From Pseudorhodoferax soli (lineage in GTDB: Bacteria > Pseudomonadota > Gammaproteobacteria > Burkholderiales > Burkholderiaceae_C), in contig NZ_QPJK01000003.1 in NCBI RefSeq assembly GCF_003337555.1, positions 488,115 to 552,114 of the forward strand: a DNA stretch of 64,000 nucleotides, in the 5' to 3' direction. The notes under the pieces were generated by a model. It did no database searches, was not told the DNA's origin, and saw only the letters and a list, made by a program, of their open reading frames with translations. The translations under genes were made by a program, and so were the position numbers. The first letter of the stretch is position 1; each line of letters starts with the position of its first letter. This document shows positions 36,739 to 46,979 of the stretch, piece after piece.

Positions 36739-38910
36739 GTGGCGCAACCAGAGCACGTGCCGGTCCCAGCGGATTCCCTTTCCATCGAGAACCAGTGGCT
36801 GCGGCGGCCCAGGCTGCGTCCGGGTGCCGGGCTGCTGCGCGGCGTGCTGGGCTCGCTGCTGGTGCATGCGCTGGTGCTGAGCCTGACCTTCGGCAGCGCG
36901 GAGTACGGCCTGCCGGGCCTGGTCTTTCCGTGGCAGGAACGGCGCGGTGCGCTGCCGGAACTGCGCGTGGTGCTGCAAGCAGAGGCCCCGGCCGCCGCCG
37001 CACCCGCAGCGCAGACGCCGCCGGCGCCCGCAACGGCAGCGGCCCCGGCACCTGCTGTCGTGGCACCCGTCAGGGTTCCCGCGCCTCAACCTCTACCTGC
37101 GCCGACACCTGCGCCAGCGCCGAGCCCGAAGCCTGCCGTGCTGGCCATGCCATCCGCCGACGCGGGCACACCCGCCGCCGACACCGCCGAGCAGGACGCC
37201 GCACGGGCGGCCCTGGCACAGCGAGAGGCAGACCGTGAAGCCGCTGCCCGGCAGGCCGAGGAGCAGCAGCAGGCCGAGCAACGCGCACAGGCCGTGCAGC
37301 AAGCCGCTCGGGACGCGGCACGCGCCCGGGCCGCGCAGGCCGAAGCGGCCCGCATCGAGGCTGAACGCCAGGCCATCCTGCAGGCCGAACAGGCGCAGCG
37401 CGATGCCGCACAACAGCAGCCATCGCAGGCCCAGGCCGCCGAGCGCGAGGTCGAACGCCAGCAAGTCCTGCAGCGCGAGGCCCTGCATGCGCAAGCCGAA
37501 CGGGAAGAGGCAGCACAGCAGGACATGGCGCGCCAGCAGGCGGCGCAGGCCGAGGCTGCGCGGCTGGCGCTGGAGCGCCGCGAGGCCGCCGCGGACGCTG
37601 CGGCACAGGAACAGGCGGCGCGCCAGGAGGCCGCTCGCAGGGCAGCCGTCCGCGCCGAAGCTGAACGGCAAGCGCAGGTGCAGGCGCAGGTGCAGGTGCA
37701 ACAGGCGGCGGCGCAACAGGAAGCCGAGCGCACCGAAGCCTTGCGCCGCGAGGCCACACAGCAGGAGGCAGCCCAACGCGTCGCCCGCGAAGAAGCCGTG
37801 CGCGCCGAAGCCGCCGAGCGCGAGGCCCGGCTGCAGGAAGCAACGCGCCAGGCCGCGGCACGGCAGGAAGAGGCTGCGCGGCGGGATGCCGCCCGGCAAG
37901 AGGCGGAACGCCAGGCCGCGCAGCGGCAGGAGGCAGCACGCCAGCTAGCGGCCAGCGAAGAAGCTGCGCTCGCCGAAGCGGCCAGGCGCGAGGCCGAGCG
38001 CCAGGAAGCAAGGCGCCAAGCCGCGGCACGCCAGGAAGAGACTGCGCGCCAGGAAGAGGCCGCACGTCAGGAAGAGGCTGCACGCCAGGAAGAGGCTGCA
38101 CGCCGGGAGGCCGCCCGGCAGGACGCGGAACGCCAGGCCGCTGCGCAACAGGAGACCGCGCGCCGCGAGGCCGCCCAGGCCGCAGCAGCCCGCCAGGAGG
38201 CTGAGCGGCAACAAGCTGCGCAAGCCGCAGCCGCACGGGAGGCGGCCGACCGCCAGGCCGCAGCCCAGGCACAAGCCCAAGCGGAAGCCGCCCAGCGGGC
38301 CGCAGCCCAGCAGGCCGCGGAGCAGGACAGCGCCCGGCGCGCCACAGCCCAGGACGCGGCTGCACCGCAGGCTGCAGAGCAGCGCCCGGCGGCCGCCCTG
38401 GCCGAGGCCGCCAAACGCGAGGCCGCCCGCGCCTACGAGGCGCAGCGCGAAGAGCGGCTGCGTGCGATCGGCCGGCAGTTGAACGCCGAGGCCGACCAGC
38501 GTGCCGCCGCCGAAGCCGCGGCGCGCGCGGCGCCCGACCTGCCCTCGTCGTGGAGCAATGCCAGGCGCGGCCGCAACCTCGCGCGCGGCGATCCGAACGA
38601 GGAGTTGCGCCTGTACGGCGACGCCTGGAGCCGCAAGATCGAACTCAACATGACGATCGAGCCGGTGCGTGAACTGCTCCGACAGCCGCACCAGCCACCC
38701 GTCGTGACGGTCGCCGTGCGCCGCGACGGCTCGGTCGAATCGATCACCTTCGTGCGCTCCAGCGGCGTTGCGGCCATCGACGATGCGGTGCGCGGCATCG
38801 TGCAGGGCCAGGCCAACTACCCGGCGTTTCCGCCGCGGCTGGCGCGCGACTTCGATGTGGTGGAGATCCGCCGCACCTGGCACTTCGACATCGCGATCCG
38901 GCTGTACTAG
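36739..38910 (+). CDS. TonB-like energy-transducer with very long Ala/Glu/Arg/Gln coiled coil
   Basis: 723 residues from a GTG. A single membrane helix (31-52) is followed by an extracytoplasmic Pro/Ala-rich stretch (80-135), then about 430 residues composed almost only of A, E, R and Q (155-585), then a TonB C-terminal domain (VTVAVRRDGSVESITFVRSSGVAAIDDAV... WHFDIAIRLY). The central part should form a long charged helix spanning the periplasm; near 38045-38110 the DNA has 18-base tandem repeats encoding ARQEEA. Ordinary TonB is about 240 residues. No ExbBD is adjacent. It may power a receptor or bridge the envelope; the partner is unknown. Confidence 0.85.
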   Translation: MAQPEHVPVPADSLSIENQWLRRPRLRPGAGLLRGVLGSLLVHALVLSLTFGSAEYGLPGLVFPWQERRGALPELRVVLQAEAPAAAAPAAQTPPAPATAAAPAPAVVAPVRVPAPQPLPAPTPAPAPSPKPAVLAMPSADAGTPAADTAEQDAARAALAQREADREAAARQAEEQQQAEQRAQAVQQAARDAARARAAQAEAARIEAERQAILQAEQAQRDAAQQQPSQAQAAEREVERQQVLQREALHAQAEREEAAQQDMARQQAAQAEAARLALERREAAADAAAQEQAARQEAARRAAVRAEAERQAQVQAQVQVQQAAAQQEAERTEALRREATQQEAAQRVAREEAVRAEAAEREARLQEATRQAAARQEEAARRDAARQEAERQAAQRQEAARQLAASEEAALAEAARREAERQEARRQAAARQEETARQEEAARQEEAARQEEAARREAARQDAERQAAAQQETARREAAQAAAARQEAERQQAAQAAAAREAADRQAAAQAQAQAEAAQRAAAQQAAEQDSARRATAQDAAAPQAAEQRPAAALAEAAKREAARAYEAQREERLRAIGRQLNAEADQRAAAEAAARAAPDLPSSWSNARRGRNLARGDPNEELRLYGDAWSRKIELNMTIEPVRELLRQPHQPPVVTVAVRRDGSVESITFVRSSGVAAIDDAVRGIVQGQANYPAFPPRLARDFDVVEIRRTWHFDIAIRLY

Positions 38911-38923
38911 GCAAACCCGCGCC

Positions 38924-38984
38924 TGTCGCAAGGCGCGACAAGCGCGTCGCCGCCTGCACGCCGCGGCTGTCGCAATTCGCGGCA
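38924..38984. promoter_or_regulatory. Two activator-binding dyads upstream of the aldehyde dehydrogenase
   Basis: TGTCGCAAGGCGCGACA (38924-38940, perfect 6-bp arms) and TGTCGCAATTCGCGGCA (38968-38984, one mismatch) lie 44 bases apart centre to centre, about four helical turns, and 65-140 bases upstream of a sigma-54-like promoter. This is the usual layout of enhancer sites for a sigma-54 activator, and the same motif lies before the AcoR-like gene. Confidence 0.65.
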
Positions 38985-39047
38985 TGCCAGCCCGCGTCAG
39001 CACCGTCTCCCTCTGAACACCCCCCCGGTGTTTGTGTCCATGCCGGC

Positions 39048-39063
39048 GGGCCTGCCGCTTGCA
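39048..39063 (+). promoter_or_regulatory. Sigma-54 (-24/-12) promoter candidate
   Basis: GGGCCTGCCGCTTGCA carries GG and GC with the required ten-base spacing and a TTGCA -12 element. It is 59 bases before the aldehyde dehydrogenase start and downstream of two enhancer-like dyads. Confidence 0.6.
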
Positions 39064-39121
39064 CTGGTCCAGGCCAGCCACCGCATGTCGCGGGGCGGAT
39101 CACACACAGACGGAGTCAACA

Positions 39122-40642
<1,521 letters not shown>

Positions 40643-40672
40643 GCCGCTAGTACCCCCACGACGACGCCCTCG

Positions 40673-40693
40673 CCTGCTGCGCAACGCAGCAGG
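40673..40693 (+). other. Stem-loop between aldehyde dehydrogenase and pedF
   Basis: CCTGCTGCG and CGCAGCAGG pair perfectly around CAA, 30 bases after the aldehyde dehydrogenase stop. No T-run follows, so it is more likely a partial terminator or mRNA-processing element than a strong terminator. Confidence 0.4.
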
Positions 40694-40730
40694 CCGGGCC
40701 GCTGCATGCCCGAACGACGAGACACACCCC

Positions 40731-41207
40731 ATGAAAACCGTACGCACCCTGATCGCAGCGCTGGCCCTGGCACTGGGCCAGGCCGGGCCCGCCTTCGCCC
40801 ACGGCGACATGGCCCCGCAGGCCGTGGACACCCACACCCTGCCGCCCCTCGGCGACAAGCCGCTGGAGGACAACCCCTACAGCGTGGTCGGCAGCAAGGC
40901 CGCAGCCAATGGCGAGGCCGTGCGCATCGGCAGCTCGGCCTACAACGCCAACTGCGCACGCTGCCATGGGCTGGAGGCCAAGTCGGGCGGCATCGCGCCC
41001 GACCTGCGCAAGCTCAACGCCGACTGCGGCGACGCGAAGAAGCCAGACAAGGCCTGCATGGTGGAGATGGACCAGTACTTCTTCACCACCGTGATGCAGG
41101 GCCGCACGCGCGACGGGCGCGTGTACATGCCGCCGTTCAAGGAGATCTTCACGCAGGAGGCCATCTGGGCCATCCGCAGCTACGTCGACAGCAAGAAGCC
41201 CGATTGA
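40731..41207 (+). CDS. pedF: Cytochrome c-550, PedF type
   Basis: 158 residues with a signal peptide (cleaved after AFA). The mature start HGDMAPQAVDTHTLPPLG is the PedF signature, and the single haem site is CARCH; Met ligands are available in YMPPFKEIF. PedF/ExaB-type cytochromes take electrons from PQQ alcohol dehydrogenases in the periplasm and pass them to the oxidase. It stands immediately before the PQQ dehydrogenase gene. Confidence 0.92.
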   Translation: MKTVRTLIAALALALGQAGPAFAHGDMAPQAVDTHTLPPLGDKPLEDNPYSVVGSKAAANGEAVRIGSSAYNANCARCHGLEAKSGGIAPDLRKLNADCGDAKKPDKACMVEMDQYFFTTVMQGRTRDGRVYMPPFKEIFTQEAIWAIRSYVDSKKPD

Positions 41208-41241
41208 CACGGCACCCATCCAACCACCGAGGAGACCACCC

Positions 41242-43092
41242 ATGCACAAGACCACCATCGCCATCGCCGCAGCCCTGCTGCTGGCCACGGCGGCCCACGC
41301 GCAGACCGACAGCCCCGGCGTCAGCTGGGACGAGATCGCCAACGACCACGCCAGCCCCAAGGACGTGCTGAGCTACGGCATGGGCCTGAAGGGCCAGCGC
41401 TTCTCCACGCTCAAGCAGATCGACCGCAGCAACGTGGCCAAGCTGGCGCCGGCCTGGAGCTTCTCGTTCGGTGGCGAGAAGCAGCGTGGCCAGGAGACGC
41501 AGGCGCTGGTGCACAACGGCGTGGTCTACGTGACGGCCTCGTACTCGCGCATCTTTGCGCTCGACGCCAAGACCGGCAAGCAGCTCTGGGCCTACGAGCA
41601 CCGCCTGCCCGACGACATTCGGCCGTGCTGCGACGTGGTCAACCGCGGCGCCGCCATCTACGGCGACAAGGTCTACTTCGGCACGCTGGATGCGCGCGTG
41701 GTGGCGCTCAACAAGGACACCGGCAAGGTGGTCTGGAACAAGAAGTTCGGCGACCACAAGGTGGGCTACACCATGACCGGCGCTCCCACGCTGGTGAAGG
41801 AGAAGAACGGCCGCGTGCTGCTGATCCACGGCAGCTCGGGCGACGAATTCGGCGTGGTCGGCTGGCTGTTCGCCCGCGACCCGGAGACCGGGGAGGAGGT
41901 CTGGGCCCGGCCGCTGGTCGAGGGCCACCAGGGCCGGCTGGATGGCAAGCCCGGGACCCACACCGGCGACCCCAAGGCGCCGTCCTGGCCCAGCGACCCC
42001 AAGAGCGCCACCGGCAAGGTCCAGCCCTGGAGCCAGGGCGGCGGCGCGCCATGGCAGAGTGCCACCTTCGACCCCGAAACCAACACCATCGTGATCGGCG
42101 CGGGCAACCCCGCGCCCTGGAACGGCAACCTGCGCACGCCGCAGGGCGGCGACCCGGCCAAGTACGACAGCCTGTTCACCTCGGGCCAGGCGTATGTCGA
42201 TGCGACGACGGGCGAGCTCAAGGGCTTCTTCCAGCACACGCCGAACGACACCTGGGACTTCTCGGGCAACAACGAGATCGTGCTGTTCGACTACAAGGAC
42301 AAGAACGGCAAGACCATCAAGGCCGGCGGACACGCCGACCGCAACGGCTTCTTCTTCGTGACCGACGTGAACAAGCTGGCCACGGGCGCGGGCTACCCCA
42401 ACAAGCCCACGGCGCTGCTGGCCGCGTTCCCGTTCGTCGATGGCGTGACCTGGGCCAAGGGCTTCGACCTGAAGACCGGCCGGCCGATCGAGAACCCGAA
42501 CCAGCGGCCCAAGCAGCCGCCCGAGGGACAGGACAAGGGCGAGTCGGTGTTCGTCTCGCCCCCTTTCCTGGGCGGCAAGAACTGGAACCCGATGAGCTAC
42601 AGCCCGGAGACCGGCCTGTTCTACATCGCGGCCAACCACTGGGGCATGGACTACTGGGCCGAGCACCTGGCCTACAAGCCCGGCTCGGCCTACCTGGGCA
42701 TGGGCTTTCGCATCAAGCGCCTGCACGACGACCACGTGGGCACGCTGCGCGCGCTCGACCCGCAGACCGGCAAGATCGCCTGGGAGAAGAAGGAGGTCTA
42801 TCCGCTGTGGGCCGGCACGCTGGCGACGGCCGGCGGCCTGGTGGTGACAGGCACCTCCAACGGCTACGTGAAGATCTTCGACGCCAAGGACGGCACCGAA
42901 CTGTGGAAGTTCCAGACCGGCTCGGGGATCATTGCGATCCCGACCACCTGGGAGCAGGACGGCGAGCAGTACATCGGCATCGCTTCGGGCTACGGCGGCG
43001 CCGTGCCGCTGTGGGGCGGCGACATGGCCGACCTGACCAAGACCGTCACGCAGGGCGGCTCGTTCTGGGTGTTCAAGCTGCCGAAGGTCTGA
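41242..43092 (+). CDS. exaA: PQQ-dependent alcohol dehydrogenase (quinoprotein ethanol dehydrogenase type)
   Basis: 616 residues with a signal peptide ending AHAQ. The vicinal disulfide Cys129-Cys130 (RPCCDVVNRG), the SSGDEFG Glu, and the catalytic Asp339 in NDTWDFSGNNE mark an eight-bladed quinoprotein alcohol dehydrogenase. The residue two after the catalytic Asp is Ser341, not Asp, so this is a calcium-type enzyme (ExaA/PedE) rather than a lanthanide-dependent one. It oxidises ethanol and other primary alcohols in the periplasm, giving electrons to PedF. No pqq biosynthesis genes are in the window. Confidence 0.93.
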   Translation: MHKTTIAIAAALLLATAAHAQTDSPGVSWDEIANDHASPKDVLSYGMGLKGQRFSTLKQIDRSNVAKLAPAWSFSFGGEKQRGQETQALVHNGVVYVTASYSRIFALDAKTGKQLWAYEHRLPDDIRPCCDVVNRGAAIYGDKVYFGTLDARVVALNKDTGKVVWNKKFGDHKVGYTMTGAPTLVKEKNGRVLLIHGSSGDEFGVVGWLFARDPETGEEVWARPLVEGHQGRLDGKPGTHTGDPKAPSWPSDPKSATGKVQPWSQGGGAPWQSATFDPETNTIVIGAGNPAPWNGNLRTPQGGDPAKYDSLFTSGQAYVDATTGELKGFFQHTPNDTWDFSGNNEIVLFDYKDKNGKTIKAGGHADRNGFFFVTDVNKLATGAGYPNKPTALLAAFPFVDGVTWAKGFDLKTGRPIENPNQRPKQPPEGQDKGESVFVSPPFLGGKNWNPMSYSPETGLFYIAANHWGMDYWAEHLAYKPGSAYLGMGFRIKRLHDDHVGTLRALDPQTGKIAWEKKEVYPLWAGTLATAGGLVVTGTSNGYVKIFDAKDGTELWKFQTGSGIIAIPTTWEQDGEQYIGIASGYGGAVPLWGGDMADLTKTVTQGGSFWVFKLPKV

Positions 43093-43094
43093 CC

Positions 43095-43664
43095 ATGCAC
43101 GCGCTGCGCACCCTGATCGGCGTGGCGGCGCTCGCGGCATCCCTGGGTGCCGCGGCGCAGACCACCACCACGATAGCCTCCGCCTGCACCCCCGGCCCGC
43201 GCGCGCAGTGCGCCGGCGCCGACCTGCGCTTCGCCAACCTCGTGGGCCGCGACCTGCAGGGCGCGAACTTCCGCGGCGCCAACCTGGACCGCGCCGACCT
43301 GCGCGCGGCCAACCTGGTCGGCGCCGACTTCACCGACGCCAGCGCGCTGGCCGCGCAGTTCGGCAAGGCCTACCTGGCGCAATCGCGCTTCGTGCGCGCC
43401 AAGCTCATTGGCGCGGACTTCGAATCGGCACGCATGAGCAAGTCCGACTTCGCGCAGGCCGACCTCACGGCCGCCAACCTCTCGGGCGCCTGGTCCATCG
43501 GCACGCGCTACGAGGGCGCGCGGCTGGACAGCGCCGACGTGCAGGAGACCAAGTTCAGCACGTCGACCTTCCGCAATGCCTCGATGCGCGGCACCAAGCT
43601 GCGCTTCGCGGTGTTCTCCGATGTGGACTTCGAGGGCTGCACCGGCTGCCCTGTCGATTGGTAA
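43095..43664 (+). CDS. Exported pentapeptide-repeat protein
   Basis: 189 residues beginning two bases after the PQQ dehydrogenase stop. A signal peptide (LIGVAALAASLGAAAQ) is followed by A-(D/N)-L-x-x repeats, for example GADLRFANLVGRDLQGANF, forming about 20 five-residue units of a right-handed quadrilateral helix. Four cysteines, two in the leading CTPGPRAQC and two in the final CTGC, could form disulfides. Such a protein in a PQQ-dehydrogenase operon probably acts as a periplasmic assembly or docking factor; that is inference. Confidence 0.85.
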   Translation: MHALRTLIGVAALAASLGAAAQTTTTIASACTPGPRAQCAGADLRFANLVGRDLQGANFRGANLDRADLRAANLVGADFTDASALAAQFGKAYLAQSRFVRAKLIGADFESARMSKSDFAQADLTAANLSGAWSIGTRYEGARLDSADVQETKFSTSTFRNASMRGTKLRFAVFSDVDFEGCTGCPVDW

Positions 43665-43667
43665 GAA

Positions 43668-44120
43668 ATGGCCTCCATGCAACACACACTCATCGCATTC
43701 GCCGGGCTGCTGCTGGCCGGCGCCGCGCAGGCCAAGACCTGCGCGCTCACCATCGCCTCCAACGACCAGATGCAGTTCGACCAGGCCGAGCTCAAGGTCG
43801 CGGGCGACTGCACCACGGTCGAGCTCACGCTCAAGCACACCGGCAGCTTGCCGGCCACGGCCATGGGCCACAACTGGGTGCTGACCGCGACCGCCGCGAT
43901 GCGCTCGGTCGCGCTGGCCGGCATGAACGCCGGCGCCGCGGCGAACTACGTCAAGCCTGGCGACGAGCGCGTGCTGGCCGCCACGCCCGTGGTCGGCGGC
44001 GGTGGCAGCACCAAGATCAGCTTCTCGACCGCCAAGCTCGCCAAGGGCGGCGACTACAGCTTCTTCTGCTCCTTCCCCGGCCACTGGTCGGTGATGAAGG
44101 GCAAGCTGGTGTTCGGATGA
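43668..44120 (+). CDS. azu: Azurin
   Basis: 150 residues. After a signal peptide ending AQA comes KTCALTIASNDQMQFD. The type-1 copper ligands are His in MGHNW, then Cys, His and Met in FFCSFPGHWSVMKG, and the azurin disulfide Cys pair (TCAL and GDCTTV) is present. Azurin shuttles electrons in the periplasm; here it likely accepts them from PedF or directly from the dehydrogenase. The start at 43668 (three bases after the pentapeptide gene) or at 43677 are both possible. Confidence 0.94.
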   Translation: MASMQHTLIAFAGLLLAGAAQAKTCALTIASNDQMQFDQAELKVAGDCTTVELTLKHTGSLPATAMGHNWVLTATAAMRSVALAGMNAGAAANYVKPGDERVLAATPVVGGGGSTKISFSTAKLAKGGDYSFFCSFPGHWSVMKGKLVFG

Positions 44121-44506
44121 CGGTCGACCGCGTCACCGCCACGTCCGCCGCGCTGGTGCTGATCGCGCAACTGCGCGCGCAGCACGGCCCGCTGATGTTC
44201 CACCAGTCGGGCGGCTGCTGCGACGGCAGCGCGCCCATGTGCTACGCGCAGGGCGAGTTCATCGTGGGCGACTACGACCGGCTGCTAGGCCATATCGGCG
44301 GCATGCCGTTCTACATCAGCGGGCCGCAGTTCGAATATTGGCAGCACACGCAGCTCATCATCGACGTGGTGCCGGGCCGTGGCGGCATGTTCTCGCTGGA
44401 GGGTCCGACAGGGCAGCGCTTCCTGACGCGCTCGCGGCTGTTCACGGATGCGGAATGGGCCGAACTGCAGGCTACAGAAACCGCGGGAAATGCCGATACG
44501 GCGTGA
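44117..44506 (+). CDS. DUF779 protein
   Basis: 129 residues, start overlapping the azurin stop by four bases (ATGA), so translation is coupled. The sequence QSGGCCDGSAPMCYAQGEF with clustered cysteines, followed by PFYISGPQFEYWQHTQLIIDVVPGRGGMFSLE, is the DUF779 family pattern. DUF779 genes often follow AcoD-type aldehyde dehydrogenases, and here the two bracket the alcohol-oxidation operon. Its role is not known; a redox or metal role for the cysteines is inference. Confidence 0.88.
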   Translation: MTVDRVTATSAALVLIAQLRAQHGPLMFHQSGGCCDGSAPMCYAQGEFIVGDYDRLLGHIGGMPFYISGPQFEYWQHTQLIIDVVPGRGGMFSLEGPTGQRFLTRSRLFTDAEWAELQATETAGNADTA

Positions 44507-44554
44507 ACGGGCGCGCCATCCGGGCGCCCTCTCCCACCGAGGCGCCCGACCCGC

Positions 44555-45994
44555 ATGACCACCGTATCCGCCATCGGCAGCACGGCATGGACCGCCAGCA
44601 CGGCCCTGGCGCGCACGCCCGTGGCCGAGGCCACCGCCGCACCCCCGTCCACCGTGCTGGAGCTCGCGCGCACTGCACCCGCGCCGACGGTCTACGAACG
44701 CCCGACCGGTCCGACCCGCAGCTGGGCCAGCGCGCCCGGCGATGCGATCAGCAGCCTGATGCAGCGCAACGCCGCCAACGGCACGGGCAGCCTGGCGTCC
44801 CAATGGCGCGGCCTGGGCGGCGCACTGCTCACGCGCCTGGCCGAGCAAGGCGGCGACTACCGGCAGACCCTGGTGCAGCACGCCAGCGGCGTGGCCGCCA
44901 GCGACGCGCTGGCCAGCGCACGCGACAGCGCGGTGACGCTGCAGCTGCGCATCCGCACGCAGTCGGGTGCGACGGTGGAGCTGTCCATCGCCGTCAGCCG
45001 CGGATCGGGGCAGATCCAGGGCGCGCTGCAGGTCGACATGCGCAGCAGCGGCGCTCTGACCGATGCCGAGCGCAAGGCCCTGGGCGCGCTGGCCGAGGGC
45101 CTGGACAAGGCACTCGCGGGCCTCGGCCGTGCGGACCAGCCGCAGCTGGACCTGTCGGGCCTGCTGGCCTATGACGACAAGCAGCTGTCGTCCATCGAAC
45201 TCACGGTGCGCAGCCCCCGGGCGGACGATCCGCTGCGCAGCTTCAGCCTGCAGGCCAGCGCGCGCGAGAAACGCATCGACATGCAGGGCGTGGCCGGCAC
45301 GCTGTCGCTGCGCCTGGACAACGCCCAGCCGCTGGCCACCGCGCGCGAGGAGGTGCGACAGGCCAGCATCGCGCAGTACCTCGCGCAGTTCGAGGCGGCC
45401 GGCCAACGCGGCCACATCGGCGCCGAACTCGTGGACCAGCTGCGCCAGGCCTTCGCGCAGCTGCACGGTGCGCACAACACGAGCGGCGGCCAGGCGCAGG
45501 CGCTGGACGGCACGCCGCAGGCGCTGCAGAACCAGGTGGCACCGCTGCTGAGCGGGCTGGCCGATTTCGAACTGCGCATCGCGGGCGAATTCCGCAAGAC
45601 CAACGACGACGGCTACCTGACCGAGGTCAGCCAGGCCCGCTACGAGGTCGCGCAGCAGACCAGCGTGCAGCGCACGGGCAACACTGGCCCCACGGGCGAC
45701 ATCACCGTCACGCAGACGCGCAGCGCCGTGCTGCAGGCGCAAGTCCTGCGGGCGCTCGGCGAGGCCGAGATCGATCTCAAGGGCGGCAACTACCACCGCA
45801 CCGACATCGACGACCAGAGCCGCGGCGCGACCACGGTGGCGACCGTCCAGGGCCGGCTCGTGCGCGCAGAGTCCGAGCAGGCGGACCAGCAGTTGCTGAC
45901 CTACGCCAAGCTGTTGAACCACCGTGCCGTGCAGACGCACACCGAGCCGCGTGAGCGACACACGCGCGAGGATCTGCTGCCCACCGTGCGGTAG
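44555..45994 (+). CDS. Hypothetical protein of 479 residues, no recognised domain
   Basis: A long, clearly coding frame of typical codon use, with no signal peptide or membrane segment. The N-terminus (1-60) is Ala/Thr/Pro-rich and looks disordered; the middle (125-290) alternates strands such as VTLQLRIRTQSGATVELSIAVS with a helical segment ALTDAERKALGALAEGLDKAL; the C-terminus (340-470) is helical with repeated Gln/Arg. An actively expressed cytoplasmic or secreted effector is possible, but I recognise no family. It lies alone, 48 bases after the DUF779 gene. Confidence 0.7.
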   Translation: MTTVSAIGSTAWTASTALARTPVAEATAAPPSTVLELARTAPAPTVYERPTGPTRSWASAPGDAISSLMQRNAANGTGSLASQWRGLGGALLTRLAEQGGDYRQTLVQHASGVAASDALASARDSAVTLQLRIRTQSGATVELSIAVSRGSGQIQGALQVDMRSSGALTDAERKALGALAEGLDKALAGLGRADQPQLDLSGLLAYDDKQLSSIELTVRSPRADDPLRSFSLQASAREKRIDMQGVAGTLSLRLDNAQPLATAREEVRQASIAQYLAQFEAAGQRGHIGAELVDQLRQAFAQLHGAHNTSGGQAQALDGTPQALQNQVAPLLSGLADFELRIAGEFRKTNDDGYLTEVSQARYEVAQQTSVQRTGNTGPTGDITVTQTRSAVLQAQVLRALGEAEIDLKGGNYHRTDIDDQSRGATTVATVQGRLVRAESEQADQQLLTYAKLLNHRAVQTHTEPRERHTREDLLPTVR

Positions 45995-46024
45995 ATTGCG
46001 GCCCTTTCGGCCGCCTTCACCCGC

Positions 46025-46930
46025 ATGACCAGCACGACCACCCGTTCCGCCCGCGCGCCGCGCCCCCTGGCCGGCGTGCGCATCCTGAGCCTGGCGCTCA
46101 ACCTGCCCGGTCCTGCAGCGCTGATGCGCTGCCGCACGATGGGTGCGACCTGCGTCAAGCTGGAGCCGCCCGGGCCCGACGGCGGCCCGGGCGACCCCAT
46201 GGCCACCTACGCACCCGGCGCCTACGCCACCCTGCACGAGGGAGTGCGGGTGCTACAGGCCAACCTGAAAACCGAGCCGGGCCAGAAGGCGCTGCACCGC
46301 GAACTGGCACGCACCGATGTGCTGCTGACCTCGTTCCGCCCCTCGGCGCTGGCCAAGCTCGACCTCGGCTGGCGCAGGCTGCACAAGCTGTACCCGCAGC
46401 TGTCGCAAGCGGCCATCGTCGGCGCCACCGGCGCGCGCGCCGAGGAGCCCGGCCACGACCTGACCTACGTGGCCGAGCACGGCCTGGTCAACGGCCTGGA
46501 GCTGCCGCCCACGCTGTACGCCGACATGGGCGGCTCGCTGGCTGCCAGCGAGGCCGTGCTGCAGGCCCAGCTGCTGCGCGCGGCCAAGGGCTCAGGGGTG
46601 TTCCTGGAGGTCGCGCTGGCCGATGCGGCGGCCTACCTCGCGCTGCCGCGCGCCTGGGGCCTCACCACGCCGCAGGGCTCGGTCGGCGGCGCGCATGCGG
46701 GCTACCGCGTCTATCCCTGCAAGGACGGCCGCGTGGCCGTGGCTGCGCTGGAGCCGCATTTCGCCAAGGCGCTGTGCACGGCCGCTGGCGTGGCCGATGC
46801 GTCGCGCAAGGGCATGCTGTCCGCGTCCACGCACGCTGCCGTGGCCGCTTTCTTCGCCACGCGCACGCGCAAGCAGCTGGAGAAGCTCGGCCACGAACAG
46901 GACATTCCGCTGCACGGCTTGCCGCGCTGA
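46025..46930 (+). CDS. CoA-transferase family III (CaiB/BaiF)
   Basis: 301 residues, shorter than the usual 360-400. The family start PLAGVRILSLALNLPGPAAL and the phosphate-loop KLEPPGPDGG are clear; the catalytic Asp appears in GHDLTYVAEHGL. The C-terminal part is compressed but retains YRVYPCKDGRVAVAALEP. Members move CoA between carboxylic acids or racemise acyl-CoAs; the length is closest to alpha-methylacyl-CoA racemase. Substrate unknown. Confidence 0.85.
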   Translation: MTSTTTRSARAPRPLAGVRILSLALNLPGPAALMRCRTMGATCVKLEPPGPDGGPGDPMATYAPGAYATLHEGVRVLQANLKTEPGQKALHRELARTDVLLTSFRPSALAKLDLGWRRLHKLYPQLSQAAIVGATGARAEEPGHDLTYVAEHGLVNGLELPPTLYADMGGSLAASEAVLQAQLLRAAKGSGVFLEVALADAAAYLALPRAWGLTTPQGSVGGAHAGYRVYPCKDGRVAVAALEPHFAKALCTAAGVADASRKGMLSASTHAAVAAFFATRTRKQLEKLGHEQDIPLHGLPR

Positions 46931-46979
46931 TGCAACGCTGAGCCGGCTGGGCTCGGGCGCCTCGCGGGCTCGAAGACGG

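Noticed and set aside
38045-38110. Tandem 18-base repeats as a separate repeat element
   Set aside because: They stay in frame and encode ARQEEA units of the TonB-like protein, so they are coding repeats.
41242-43092. Lanthanide-dependent (XoxF/PedH-type) dehydrogenase
   Set aside because: The diagnostic second Asp is Ser341, matching calcium-type enzymes.
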